NCBI RefSeq assembly: GCF_019455385.1
Contig: NZ_JACOFR010000001.1
Coordinates: 617,500-681,499, forward strand
From: Bradyrhizobium sp. BR 10289
GTDB taxonomy: Bacteria > Pseudomonadota > Alphaproteobacteria > Rhizobiales > Xanthobacteraceae
Direction of reading: 5' to 3'
Length of the DNA stretch: 64,000 nt
Shown: positions 34,252 through 42,902 of the stretch, piece after piece
Layout: each line of letters starts with the position of its first letter
Position numbering within the stretch: position 1 is the first letter of the stretch
Notes under the pieces: model-generated
Told to the model about the DNA's origin: nothing
The model's database searches: none
Seen by the model: the letters and a program-made list of their open reading frames with translations, nothing else
Translations under genes and position numbers: made by a program

Positions 34252-35383
34252 ATGCGCGCCGAAATCGAACGGTTGGTAGAAGAGATCAAGCAGTCAGTCG
34301 GGCTGCTGAGGAGGCATCTTTGACGTCGAGAAATCGACGGCGCGCCTCGCTGAGCTGAACAAGCTCGCAGAAGATCCCAACCTCTGGAACGATCCCCAGA
34401 AAGCCCAGAAACTGATGCAGGAGCGGACCTCGCTGGAGGATTCGCTCTCGGGCATTGGCAAGGTCGAGCAGGAGCTCGAAGACGACATCGGCATGATCGA
34501 GCTCGGCGAGGCCGAGGGCGATGCCGGCGTCGTGGCCGAGGCTGAAGCCGCGCTGAAGAACCTGAAGAAGGAAGTGGCGCGTCGCGAACTCGAGGCGCTG
34601 CTCTCGGGCGAAGCCGACCGTTTCGATTCCTATCTCGAAGTCCATGCCGGCGCCGGCGGCACCGAGAGCCAGGACTGGGCGCAGATGCTCTTGCGCATGT
34701 ACACGCGCTGGGCCGAGACGCACGGCTTCAAGGTCGAGTTCCTCGAGGAGTCCGAGGGCGAAGAGGCCGGCATCAAGTCCGCGACCATCCAGGTCTCCGG
34801 CCACAACGCCTATGGCTGGCTGAAGACGGAAGCGGGCGTGCATCGTCTCGTCCGTATCTCGCCGTTCGATTCCAATGCGCGGCGGCACACCTCGTTCTCG
34901 TCGGTGCAGGTGTTTCCTGTCATCGACGACAGCATCAAGATCGACATCAAGGAATCCGACGTTCGCGTCGACACGATGCGCTCGGGCGGCGCCGGCGGTC
35001 AGCACGTCAACAAGACCGAATCCGCGGTGCGCCTGACGCATATCCCGACCGGCGTTGCCGTGGTCTGCCAGGCCGGCCGCTCCCAGCACAAGAACCGGGC
35101 GCAGGCCTGGGACATGCTGCGCGCGCGCCTTTACGAGATCGAGCTGAAGAAGCGCGAGGAGAAGGCCGCGGCCGACCAGGCCGCCAAGACCGATATCGGC
35201 TGGGGTCACCAGATCCGCTCCTATGTGCTGCAGCCCTACCAGATGGTGAAGGATCTGCGCACCGGCGTGCAGACCTCCGACACATCGGGGGTGCTCAACG
35301 GCGAGCTCGACGACTTCATGGCGGCGACGCTGGCGCAGCGCGCCTTCGGCACCACCGCGGGCGACGTCGAGGACGTGGACTAG
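34252..35383 (+). CDS. prfB: Peptide chain release factor 2, with programmed +1 frameshift
   Basis: RF2 recognises UGA and UAA. The first 23 codons run from ATG 34252 to CTT (34318-34320) and hit in-frame TGA (34321-34323). The sequence CTTTGAC preceded by AGGAGG (34309-34314) is the classical autoregulatory +1 slip site, so the product is read in the +1 frame from 34322, giving 376 residues. The body shows the SPF anticodon-like tripeptide ([15 protein letters not shown]) and the GGQ hydrolysis motif ([18 protein letters not shown]). Low RF2 delays termination at TGA and promotes the shift. An annotation lacking the first segment would miss the N-terminus. Confidence 0.97.
34309..34324 (+). 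promoter_or_regulatory. prfB programmed frameshift site
   Basis: AGGAGG (internal Shine-Dalgarno-like), three bases, then CTTTGAC. Order and spacing match the known bacterial RF2 recoding signal, where tRNA-Leu slips from CUU to UUU at the UGA stop. Confidence 0.95.
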
Positions 35384-35385
35384 CC

Positions 35386-36258
35386 GTGGCACGCGTCGCC
35401 TTCATCGGGCTTGGACGGATGGGCCACGGCATGGCCGGCCGCTATCTCGATGCCGGTTTCACGGTGACACTGTGGAATCGCAGCAAGGCGAAGGCGGAAG
35501 ATCTGATCGCGCGCGGCGCGCATTGGACGACCTCTCCTGAAGATGCCGCGATCGACGCCGATGCCGTCGTGACCATGGTTGCCGACGACGAAGCTTCGCG
35601 CGCGGTCTGGCTCGGTCCCGAAGGCGCGGCCAAGACGGCCAAATCGGGCACCATCGCGATCGAATGCTCCACGGTCTCGTATGACCATGCCCGCGAGATG
35701 GGCCGCGAGCTGAACGCGCGCGGGCTGATCTATATCGACTGCCCCGTGACGGGATTGCCGGATGCAGCCGCGGCTGGAAAGCTGACGCTGCTCGCAGGCG
35801 CAGACGCGGCCGATCTCGAACGCGCGCGGCCGTATCTGACGCCAATCGGCTCGACCATCCGTCATTTCGGCGCGGTCGGCTCCGGCACGGTCTACAAGCT
35901 CATCAACAATCTCATGGGCGCGATCCAGATCGCCGGTCTTGCCGAGGGTCTCGCCATCGCAGAGCAGGCCGGGCTCGACATGAACCTGGTGCTGGACTCG
36001 ATCCAGGCGGGTGTGGCCGCAAGTCCTCAAGTGCAGCGTCATTCCAAGCGCATGGTCGCGCGCGATTTCAGCGGCGCGACGTTCACGGCAGCGCTGCGGC
36101 ACAAGGATGCCGCCTATGCGGTGAGGCTCGCGGAAAGCCTGCTGGCCGACAAGCCGCTGGTCTCGCGCGCCGCGGTCGAGGCCTACGCGCATGCGAAAGC
36201 CGCGATGCCCGACGACGACGAAGGCAAGATGATCGAGCTGGTGTCGCGGCCGAAGTAA
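35386..36258 (+). CDS. 3-hydroxyisobutyrate dehydrogenase family NAD(P)-dependent oxidoreductase
   Basis: A 290-residue beta-hydroxyacid dehydrogenase. It has an N-terminal Rossmann motif ARVAFIGLGRMGHGMAGRYLDAG, the substrate-binding block CPVTGLPDAAAAGKLTLLAGA, and the catalytic lysine in VGSGTVYKLINNLMGA. The all-helical C-terminal domain includes the conserved KD of ALRHKDAAYAVRLA. The GTG start lies two bases after the prfB stop, so it is probably translated from the same message. The acid substrate (3-hydroxyisobutyrate, tartronate semialdehyde or similar) is not resolved by sequence. Confidence 0.9.
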   Translation: MARVAFIGLGRMGHGMAGRYLDAGFTVTLWNRSKAKAEDLIARGAHWTTSPEDAAIDADAVVTMVADDEASRAVWLGPEGAAKTAKSGTIAIECSTVSYDHAREMGRELNARGLIYIDCPVTGLPDAAAAGKLTLLAGADAADLERARPYLTPIGSTIRHFGAVGSGTVYKLINNLMGAIQIAGLAEGLAIAEQAGLDMNLVLDSIQAGVAASPQVQRHSKRMVARDFSGATFTAALRHKDAAYAVRLAESLLADKPLVSRAAVEAYAHAKAAMPDDDEGKMIELVSRPK

Positions 36259-36281
36259 CAGCTTTAGTCGGACGCATCGAC

Positions 36282-37157
36282 ATGGGGCAGTCTCGATCGG
36301 AACGCGGTCTCGGCATTGCCCTCGTTGCTGCAGCGGCGATTGCCTGGAGCACGGCGCCGTTCTTCACGCGCCTCTTGCCGTTCGATCCCTGGACCATCCT
36401 GTTCTGGCGCGGCCTGTTCGGCGGCAGCCTGATCAGCGTGTTCCTTGTGGTGATGCAGGGCCGCGGCGCGCTGCGGCAATTGGTCGTCCCGGGGAGGGGC
36501 GGCCTGCTCGTCGCTTCACTGTCTGCCCTCGGCATGATCTCGTTTATTCCCGCGCTCCAGATGACCAATGTCATGAACGTCGCGGTGCTGATTGCGACGC
36601 AGCCGTTCGTTGCGGCGGCGCTGGCCTGGCTTTGGCTCGGCGAAGCCGCGACATGGCGCACGCTGATTGCGAGCCTCGTCGCGTTTGCCGGCGTGGTCAT
36701 CACGGTCGGCGGCATCAGGGCCGGCGCCGATATCGGCGGCGTGGCGCTGAGTTGCCTGATGGTCCTCGCTATCTCCGCCATGACGGTCGTCATCCGGCGC
36801 CACCGCGAGACGTCGATGGTGGCGGCGGCCGCGCTCTCGAATTTCCTGGGAAGCCTCGTCAGCCTGCCGTTCGCGCATGACATCGCCCATGTCGGCGGCC
36901 AGAGTCTTGCCATCCTCGCCATGTTCGGCTGCCTCCAGGTCGCGCTCGGCCTGACCTTCTACATGCTCGGCTCGCGCCTGCTGCCTTCAGGACAAGCCTC
37001 GCTGATCGCGACCCTGGAGACGCCGCTGATGGCGTTCTGGATCTGGGTCGCTTTTCGCGAAGTGCCGGCCGTTCATGCGCTGGTCGGCGGCGCGCTGGTG
37101 ATTGGGGCGGTTGTTGCCGATATTGCCTGTGACACCCGATCAAACCGATCCTCTTGA
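36282..37157 (+). CDS. EamA family (DMT superfamily) transporter
   Basis: A 291-residue protein with ten predicted TM helices in two EamA repeats: residues about 8-140 (IAWSTAPFFTRLL, FWRGLFGGSLIS, ATQPFVAAALAWLWLGE) and about 150-285 (ALGLTFYMLGSRLLPSGQASLIATLETPLMAFWIWVAF). It is probably an inner-membrane metabolite exporter with unknown substrate. It follows the dehydrogenase by 23 bases and precedes a second EamA gene that carries a stop mutation. Confidence 0.9.
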   Translation: MGQSRSERGLGIALVAAAAIAWSTAPFFTRLLPFDPWTILFWRGLFGGSLISVFLVVMQGRGALRQLVVPGRGGLLVASLSALGMISFIPALQMTNVMNVAVLIATQPFVAAALAWLWLGEAATWRTLIASLVAFAGVVITVGGIRAGADIGGVALSCLMVLAISAMTVVIRRHRETSMVAAAALSNFLGSLVSLPFAHDIAHVGGQSLAILAMFGCLQVALGLTFYMLGSRLLPSGQASLIATLETPLMAFWIWVAFREVPAVHALVGGALVIGAVVADIACDTRSNRSS

Positions 37158-37234
37158 GCCGTCTTGTCGGAAATCGGGTGGCCTTGTTCGCCGCTGTACC
37201 CTAGGCGGCAGGCTCGGCCGCCAAGGTGAGACCC

Positions 37235-38146
37235 ATGCTCCCAAACGACAACCGGATTGACGCGCGAGGCTGGTGGCTGCTCGGCGGGCTCTCGATCCTC
37301 TGGGGCGGCTCGTTCTTCTTCAATGGCGCGGCCTTGCGGGAATTGCCGCCGCTGACGCTTGTGCTCCTGCGCGTCGCGCTTGGTGCCGCGATGCTGCTGC
37401 CGCTCCTTCGCATGCAGGGGATCGGCTTCCCCAAGGGTCTGGTGGGCTGGGCACCGTTCGTCGTGATCGGTCTGCTCAACAACGTCATTCCATTCTCGCT
37501 GATCGTGATCGGGCAGACCTTCATTCCGAGCGGACTAGCCTCGATCCTGAACGCGACCACGCCGCTCTTCACGGTGCTGGTGATGGCGTGCGCGCGCGAG
37601 GAGGCCTTGCAGATGCGCCGTGTCGCCGGTGTGGCGCTCGGTCTTGCCGGCGTGATCATCCTGCGCGGATGGGGAATCGAGACGCGAACCGGGTAGGGGA
37701 TCGGCATCCTGCTCTGCCTGGGTGGTGCCTTCAGCTATGGCCTCGCCGCGCTGGCCGCGCGACGGCTGCTGAAGGACTCATCCCCGCTCGGCACGGCAAC
37801 GTTTCAGCTGACGGCCTCGACGGTGATGATGGCGGTGGTCGCCGGGACAGTGGAGCAGCCGTGGCGTCTTCCAATGCCGGGCCTCACGACCTGGCTTGCG
37901 GTGCTCGGCCTTGCCGGCCTCTCGACGGCGCTCGCCTACGTCGTCTTCTTTCAGTTCATCCGGCGCTCGGGCGCGACCAATGTGATGCTGGTGACGCTGC
38001 TGATTCCGGTCACCGCCATTCTGCTGGGATGGCTGGTGCTGGGCGAGTCGATCTCCGCGCACGAGATCGCCGGCGCGATCGTCATCGGCAGCGCATTGCT
38101 GGTGATCGACGGACGCGCATTGAGCCTGCTGCGGCGCGGCGCGTAA
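37235..38146 (+). pseudogene. EamA family transporter interrupted by an in-frame TAG
   Basis: A second EamA transporter. The ATG at 37235 (AAGGTG upstream) opens a reading frame that meets TAG at 37694-37696, after about 153 codons. The same frame then continues without interruption to 38146, encoding the missing second EamA repeat (GILLCLGGAFSYGLAALAARRLL .. NVMLVTLLIPVTAILLGWLVLGE). Full length would be about 303 codons, normal for the family. A CAG-to-TAG change would explain it. It could be a recent nonsense mutation, a base-call error or read-through; only one lesion is visible, so it is young if real. Confidence 0.85.
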
Positions 38147-38255
38147 GTTCCAGCTTCGTGGTTTCATCTCGCGGAAAATCCCCGCGCTTGCCAGCAGCAC
38201 ACCGCCTTGCGACACTCTCCCAAAACAAGACTACAAAACATAAGGGGAGAGAACG

Positions 38256-39491
38256 ATGCCGGGTCGTCGCCAACACCTTGCTGCCCTTGCCATGCTTGCT
38301 GCCGGAGTGCTCGCCGCGGCACCGGCCCTCGCGCAGAAGAAATATGACCCCGGCGCCTCAGACACAGAAATCAAGGTCGGCAACATCATGCCCTATAGCG
38401 GGCCGGCGTCGTCCTATGGCGTGATCGGCAAGACCGAGGCGGCTTTCTTCAGGATGATCAACGACCAGGGTGGCATCAACGGCCGCAAGATCAACTTCAT
38501 CAGCTATGACGACGCCTATTCGCCGCCGAAGGCGATTGAGCAGGCGCGCAAGCTGGTCGAGAGCGACGAGGTGCTGTTGATCTTCCAATCGCTCGGCACG
38601 CCCTCGAACTCCGCGATCATGAAATACATGAATGCGAAGAAGGTGCCGCAGCTGTTCGTCGCCTCCGGCGGCACCAAGTTCGGCGATCCCAGGAATTTCC
38701 CATGGACCATGGGCTTCCAGCCGAACTACCAGAGCGAAGGTCGCATCTACGCCAAATACATCCGCGACAATTTTCCGAACGGCAAGATCGCGGTGTTCTG
38801 GCAGAACGACGACGCCGGCAAGGACCAGTTCAAGGGCCTGAAGGACGGGCTCGGCGACAAGGCCGGCATGATCATCGCCGACAAATCCTACGAGGTCAGC
38901 GATCCCTCGATCGACTCGCAGATCGTGGCGCTGCACGATTCCGGCGCCGACATCTTCTTCTCATGGGCCGCGCCGAAGGGATCGGCGCAGGCGATCCGCA
39001 AAGTGGGCGAGCTCGGCTGGAAGCCAAAGTTCTTGCTCGCCAACACCGCGACCTCGGTCGCCGCGGTGCTCAAGCCCGCCGGGCTCGACTATGCCAAGGA
39101 CATCATCTCGACCGCCTATCTGAAGGACCCGACCGATCCGACCTGGGACAAGGATCCCGCGGTGATCAAATGGCGCGAATTCATGGACAAGTATTACCCT
39201 GATGGCGACAAGGCCAACGCCAACAACATCTATGGCTATGTGCAGGCCGAGGCGATGGCGCAGGTGCTGAAGCAGTGCGGCGACAATCTCACCCGCGACA
39301 ACGTCATGAAGCAGGCGGCCAACCTCAAGAATTTCCACACCGATTTGATGTTGCCTGGCATCATGGTCAACACCTCGCCGGACGATTATTTCCCGATCGA
39401 GCAGATGCAGCTGATGCGCTTCAACGGTCAGGCCTGGGAGCTGTTCGGCGACGTCATCACCGGCGAAGTCGGCCACGAGCGCGGCCAGTAG
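38256..39491 (+). CDS. Branched-chain amino acid-type ABC transporter substrate-binding protein
   Basis: A 411-residue periplasmic Peripla_BP_6 protein. The signal peptide ends at about residue 26 (APALAQ-KK). The mature N-terminus IKVGNIMPYSGPASSYGVIG and DDAYSPPKAIEQARKLVESDEVLLIFQSLGTPSNSAI match LivJ/LivK-type receptors with two alpha/beta lobes. The ribosome binding site AAGGGGAGAG is strong. No permease or ATPase gene adjoins it, so it must use a system encoded elsewhere, or serve another uptake role. The ligand may be an amino acid, an amide or an aromatic acid. Confidence 0.92.
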   Translation: MPGRRQHLAALAMLAAGVLAAAPALAQKKYDPGASDTEIKVGNIMPYSGPASSYGVIGKTEAAFFRMINDQGGINGRKINFISYDDAYSPPKAIEQARKLVESDEVLLIFQSLGTPSNSAIMKYMNAKKVPQLFVASGGTKFGDPRNFPWTMGFQPNYQSEGRIYAKYIRDNFPNGKIAVFWQNDDAGKDQFKGLKDGLGDKAGMIIADKSYEVSDPSIDSQIVALHDSGADIFFSWAAPKGSAQAIRKVGELGWKPKFLLANTATSVAAVLKPAGLDYAKDIISTAYLKDPTDPTWDKDPAVIKWREFMDKYYPDGDKANANNIYGYVQAEAMAQVLKQCGDNLTRDNVMKQAANLKNFHTDLMLPGIMVNTSPDDYFPIEQMQLMRFNGQAWELFGDVITGEVGHERGQ

Positions 39492-40772
39492 TCAGGGCTG
39501 GCGACCAGCTTGCGCCTTGAGAACCATGCCGCCGGCAACGCCGACGGCGAGCACATACATCCACCCCTCGTGGAAATCGAACAGATGCGAGTTCAGCAGC
39601 GAGCTCGCGATGTTCTGCACGATGGCCAAGAGACCGATCCAGGCGGCAAGGCCTTCGCCCAGGAACAGGCGAAGATGCGCGATCCACATCGCGTAGAGCA
39701 GGGCGATGCCCAGCAGGCCCCATTGCATGGCGACGTTGAGGGTCTGGTTGTGCGGATTGCTGACGATCTCCGCGTCGAGGCCGCTTGCGCCGGTGGCGGC
39801 GCGCTCGAATTGCCGTTTGATCGCGCCGGTGCCATGGCCGATCAGGGGCGCCTCGGTGAAGGCGTGCAGCGCCTTGCGCCAATAGGTCAGGCGCTGCGCG
39901 GTCGAGGCATGGCTGATGTCCTCATGGCCATGGCGGTATTCGATGACGACATCGGTGATGCGCTGGCGCAGGTAGGACGAGGTCGTCCAGGCGAGCGCGC
40001 TCGCAGCGATCGTACCCGCGATCAGGATTAGCGTCGCCCGCCGGCCCAGATGCTTCCAGGCAAACAAGGCCAGCAGCATGGGAATGCACAGCAAGGCCGT
40101 GCGGCTCGCGGCGACGAAAACCATGTCGGCGGCAAACAGCAGGATCAATGCAAGGCAAGCAGCGGCCGCGATCACGCGTCCGCTACGCCAGAAGGTCAGC
40201 GCCGGCAGCACCAGTGCAAATGCGCACAGCGTGAACTCCTGGCTCTGGTCGATGTAATTCTTGACGGGAACGCCGGCCGAGGCCGTCGCGGTGATCTTCC
40301 AGGCAGGATCGAACAGCACGATCCAAGAGTAGACCGCGAGCAGTGCGCAGGAGGCGAGAAAGGCGAGGCCAACCTGGAAGGCGCGCTCCGACCGGCTGAA
40401 ATGGTAGAGCAGCGGCGGAATCAGCACCAGCTTTGCGACTGGCTTGATCGCGTGCAGCCGGTCCGGCCAGGCGCCGTCCGACCACAGCGTGCCCAGCAGC
40501 GCGAGCAGCAGGAAAGCGAAGGGCAGGGCAAACGCCGGCCGCGCGAGATCGCGCGCATAGTTGCGCCAGTCGATGGTCGGCGTGACCGCGAGCAGCCAGA
40601 GCCCGACGAAGATCGACGGCGCCGTGGTCGACCAGGGCAGCGATGCCGCGATCAGGATCACCAGCACATCGGCTGTCCGGACCAGTGCGGCCGAACGGCT
40701 CAGAGCCTGCCATCGGCTGCGCAGGTCGCGCGGGCCGGCGGCAGCTGACAAGACGACAGGTCCAGCGGTCAT
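39492..40772 (-). CDS. O-antigen ligase-like (Wzy_C) membrane protein
   Basis: A 426-residue protein with about ten to twelve TM helices and a large periplasmic loop (about 255-340) containing RQRITDVVIEYRHGHEDISHASTAQRLTYWRKALHAF..PLIGHGTGAIK. That loop resembles the Wzy_C domain of O-antigen ligases/polymerases, including the conserved GxGxG-like and HN (SNPHNQTLNVAMQWG) motifs. It probably joins or polymerises lipid-linked glycans on the periplasmic side. The ATG at 40772 lies ten bases after the upstream glycosyltransferase stop. It is the last gene of the five-gene glycan export operon. Confidence 0.88.
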   Translation of the reverse strand: MTAGPVVLSAAAGPRDLRSRWQALSRSAALVRTADVLVILIAASLPWSTTAPSIFVGLWLLAVTPTIDWRNYARDLARPAFALPFAFLLLALLGTLWSDGAWPDRLHAIKPVAKLVLIPPLLYHFSRSERAFQVGLAFLASCALLAVYSWIVLFDPAWKITATASAGVPVKNYIDQSQEFTLCAFALVLPALTFWRSGRVIAAAACLALILLFAADMVFVAASRTALLCIPMLLALFAWKHLGRRATLILIAGTIAASALAWTTSSYLRQRITDVVIEYRHGHEDISHASTAQRLTYWRKALHAFTEAPLIGHGTGAIKRQFERAATGASGLDAEIVSNPHNQTLNVAMQWGLLGIALLYAMWIAHLRLFLGEGLAAWIGLLAIVQNIASSLLNSHLFDFHEGWMYVLAVGVAGGMVLKAQAGRQP

Positions 40773-40782
40773 CTGGATGCGC

Positions 40783-42162
40783 CTACCGGGCCGCGACCAG
40801 GCGTTCCACGGGCATCTCATGGTCGAGGAAATCGCGGGCCTGGCTTTGATAGCCGAACCGCTCGGCAAGCTCGTGGCGCCGCGCGCGGATCTTGCCGCGG
40901 CACTCCTCCTGCCGCGTCAGCACGCGGGTGACGGAGGCCGCAATGGAATCGGTCGAGAACGGGTCGAAATAATCGGCAAGCTCGCCCGCGACCTCGCGGA
41001 AGACCGCGATATCCGAACACAGCACCGGCGTGTTCGCAGCCAGCGCCTCGATGATCGGCACGCCAAAACCTTCGGCAAAGCTCGGCATGATGAGGCCGTG
41101 CGCCTCCGCGATCAGGGCGGCCTTCTCGTGCTCGTCGACATAGCCGGCAAAACGGACGTTCGGCGGCAGATTGCGCATCCGGCTGATCTCGCCGGCATAG
41201 CCGATCACCACGAGATCGGCCTGGGGCACGCCACGAAACGCGCGAATGACAGTTGAAGCGTTCTTGCGCGGCTCGTTCGAGACGATCACGACGAAGCTCG
41301 GCCGCCCCGGACGCCCCGACGGGGCTGGCAGATGCAGGACATCCGGGGCGTCGAACCGGGTGCGGGGATATACGACCCGCGCCGGCAGGTGCGCAAATTG
41401 CGGCAACAGGTCCCTGAACCGCATCATGCTATAGTTTGAAACGAAGGCGAGCTCGTCGGCCTGGCGCAGGCTGGTGCGGATGCGCGCCAGGAACTGCCGC
41501 GTGGCGATGTCGCTCAGTTTGATGTCGGTGAGCGGCAGCAAATCGTGGATCACACAGATCACCTTTGCGCCCGGCTTGCGCCTGATCACGACACGTGTCG
41601 GCGTGTCCACGAGGATTACGTCGTAGTCGCGTGCCTCGATTCGCGGCGGCGGCAGCAGGAAGAAGGCCGAGGAATCCTGATAGGTGAAGAATCCCTGCTC
41701 GAGCTGAAAGTCGCCGAACAGTTCGAGATGATTCAGGTCCGGCGGAATGTACTCCAGCGCGGCAGGCCGGTTCTCGATTACGTGCGCGTTCGCGCGACCC
41801 AGGCCGATGGCGCGCAGGAGGCAAGAAATGTTGTCGCGTGACAGCAACATGGCGCCCTTGTGACGAAGCCAATCGAACTTGCGGCGCGCGCCGCTGAGCG
41901 TCACCGGCCCACGCACGTTGATCTCGTCAAGGAAGCGATAGAGAGCCAGCAGCTCGATGTTGCGCGCCTGCGCCGCGAACAGCTTGGTGCGTCGTTCGCG
42001 CCGGCACAGCTTGCGGTAACGTTTCGAAGTTTCCACCAACAGGGTGAGGTCGTGGCCTTCCGAGGCGAGCGAGCGCACCAGCTCCCTTGTGAAGTGGAAA
42101 ATCCCGCGCTTGTGATTGGGCTGTCCGAGCGACTCGGAGACGACGAGGATGTTCTGCTTCAT
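40783..42162 (-). CDS. Family 4-type glycosyltransferase (GT-B)
   Basis: A 459-residue GT-B enzyme. The N-terminal domain starts MKQNILVVSESLGQPNHKRGIFHFTRELVRSLASEGHDLTLL. The C-terminal nucleotide-sugar domain has FVVIVSNEPRKNASTVIRAF, VRFAGYVDEHEKAALIAEAHGLIMPSFAEGFGVPIIEALA (the E-x7-E retaining motif of GT4) and a closing helix. A C-terminal tail completes it. It probably adds a sugar to the growing lipid-linked chain in the cytoplasm. Its ATG overlaps the ATPase stop (ATGA), showing translational coupling to the ABC exporter. Confidence 0.9.
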   Translation of the reverse strand: MKQNILVVSESLGQPNHKRGIFHFTRELVRSLASEGHDLTLLVETSKRYRKLCRRERRTKLFAAQARNIELLALYRFLDEINVRGPVTLSGARRKFDWLRHKGAMLLSRDNISCLLRAIGLGRANAHVIENRPAALEYIPPDLNHLELFGDFQLEQGFFTYQDSSAFFLLPPPRIEARDYDVILVDTPTRVVIRRKPGAKVICVIHDLLPLTDIKLSDIATRQFLARIRTSLRQADELAFVSNYSMMRFRDLLPQFAHLPARVVYPRTRFDAPDVLHLPAPSGRPGRPSFVVIVSNEPRKNASTVIRAFRGVPQADLVVIGYAGEISRMRNLPPNVRFAGYVDEHEKAALIAEAHGLIMPSFAEGFGVPIIEALAANTPVLCSDIAVFREVAGELADYFDPFSTDSIAASVTRVLTRQEECRGKIRARRHELAERFGYQSQARDFLDHEMPVERLVAAR

Positions 42163-42899
42163 GCGCGTCTCTCGCGGAGCTCGAAACCGTGCGCGGCCGT
42201 CGGCTCGACCGCGACAGTCGAGGCGATGCGGCCGTGATCGAGATTGATGATGGTGGAGCAGGTGCGGCGCAGCAGCGGCTGGTCGTGCGATGCGATGATC
42301 ACGATCGCGGCCTGCGATACCAGGTGTAACAGGCGCTCCTCGGCCTTCTCGGCAAAGTGCTCGTCGACCACGCTGAGCCATTCGTCGAGCAGCAGGATGT
42401 CGGCCGGAAAGGCGGTCGCGGTCGCAAACAGCACCCGCATCAGCATGCCCGAGGAGAACATCCGCAGCGGCAGCCGCTGCATGCGCGTCTCGAGCTCGGT
42501 GAAGGCCCAGATCTCGTCTATCACGCTTCGGGTGGGCCTGCGGCCGCTGATCCGTAGCAGGAGTGCGATGTTGTCCTCTGCGACGAAATCCAGATTGACG
42601 CCGGCATTCAGGCCGAGCAGGGGCACGACGTTGCCCTTGACCGTGAGGCTGCCGCTGCTCGGCGGATAGACACCGGCGATCAGCCGCAGCAGTGTCGACT
42701 TGCCTGAGCCGTTGGGACCGGCGAGCCCGATGCGGCTGCCTGCTTCGGCCTCGATCGTGACGTCGTCGACGGCGCGAATGATCCGCGTCTCACCCGGCTC
42801 GCGGATGAGGTGTCCGAGCAACCGCCGCTTCAGCGAGAAATCGTAGGCGCCGTAGAGCGGGTAGTCGAGACAGACGTTGCGGAGGCTGATCGAGACCAT
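42159..42899 (-). CDS. Polysaccharide ABC transporter ATP-binding protein (KpsT/Wzt-like, short form)
   Basis: A 246-residue ATPase with Walker A GPNGSGKST (61-69), signature SSGM (149-152), Walker B ILLLDEW (168-174) and switch His205 (ASHD). The conserved N-terminal part (residues 1-45: NVCLDYPLYGAYDFSLKRRLLGHL) is typical of KpsT/Wzt ATPases. It lacks the C-terminal carbohydrate-binding domain of Wzt proteins that recognise capped O-chains. It energises the permease half of the neighbouring fusion protein, separated by three bases, and overlaps the downstream glycosyltransferase. Confidence 0.94.
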   Translation of the reverse strand: MVSISLRNVCLDYPLYGAYDFSLKRRLLGHLIREPGETRIIRAVDDVTIEAEAGSRIGLAGPNGSGKSTLLRLIAGVYPPSSGSLTVKGNVVPLLGLNAGVNLDFVAEDNIALLLRISGRRPTRSVIDEIWAFTELETRMQRLPLRMFSSGMLMRVLFATATAFPADILLLDEWLSVVDEHFAEKAEERLLHLVSQAAIVIIASHDQPLLRRTCSTIINLDHGRIASTVAVEPTAAHGFELRERRA

Positions 42900-42902
42900 G
42901 CG

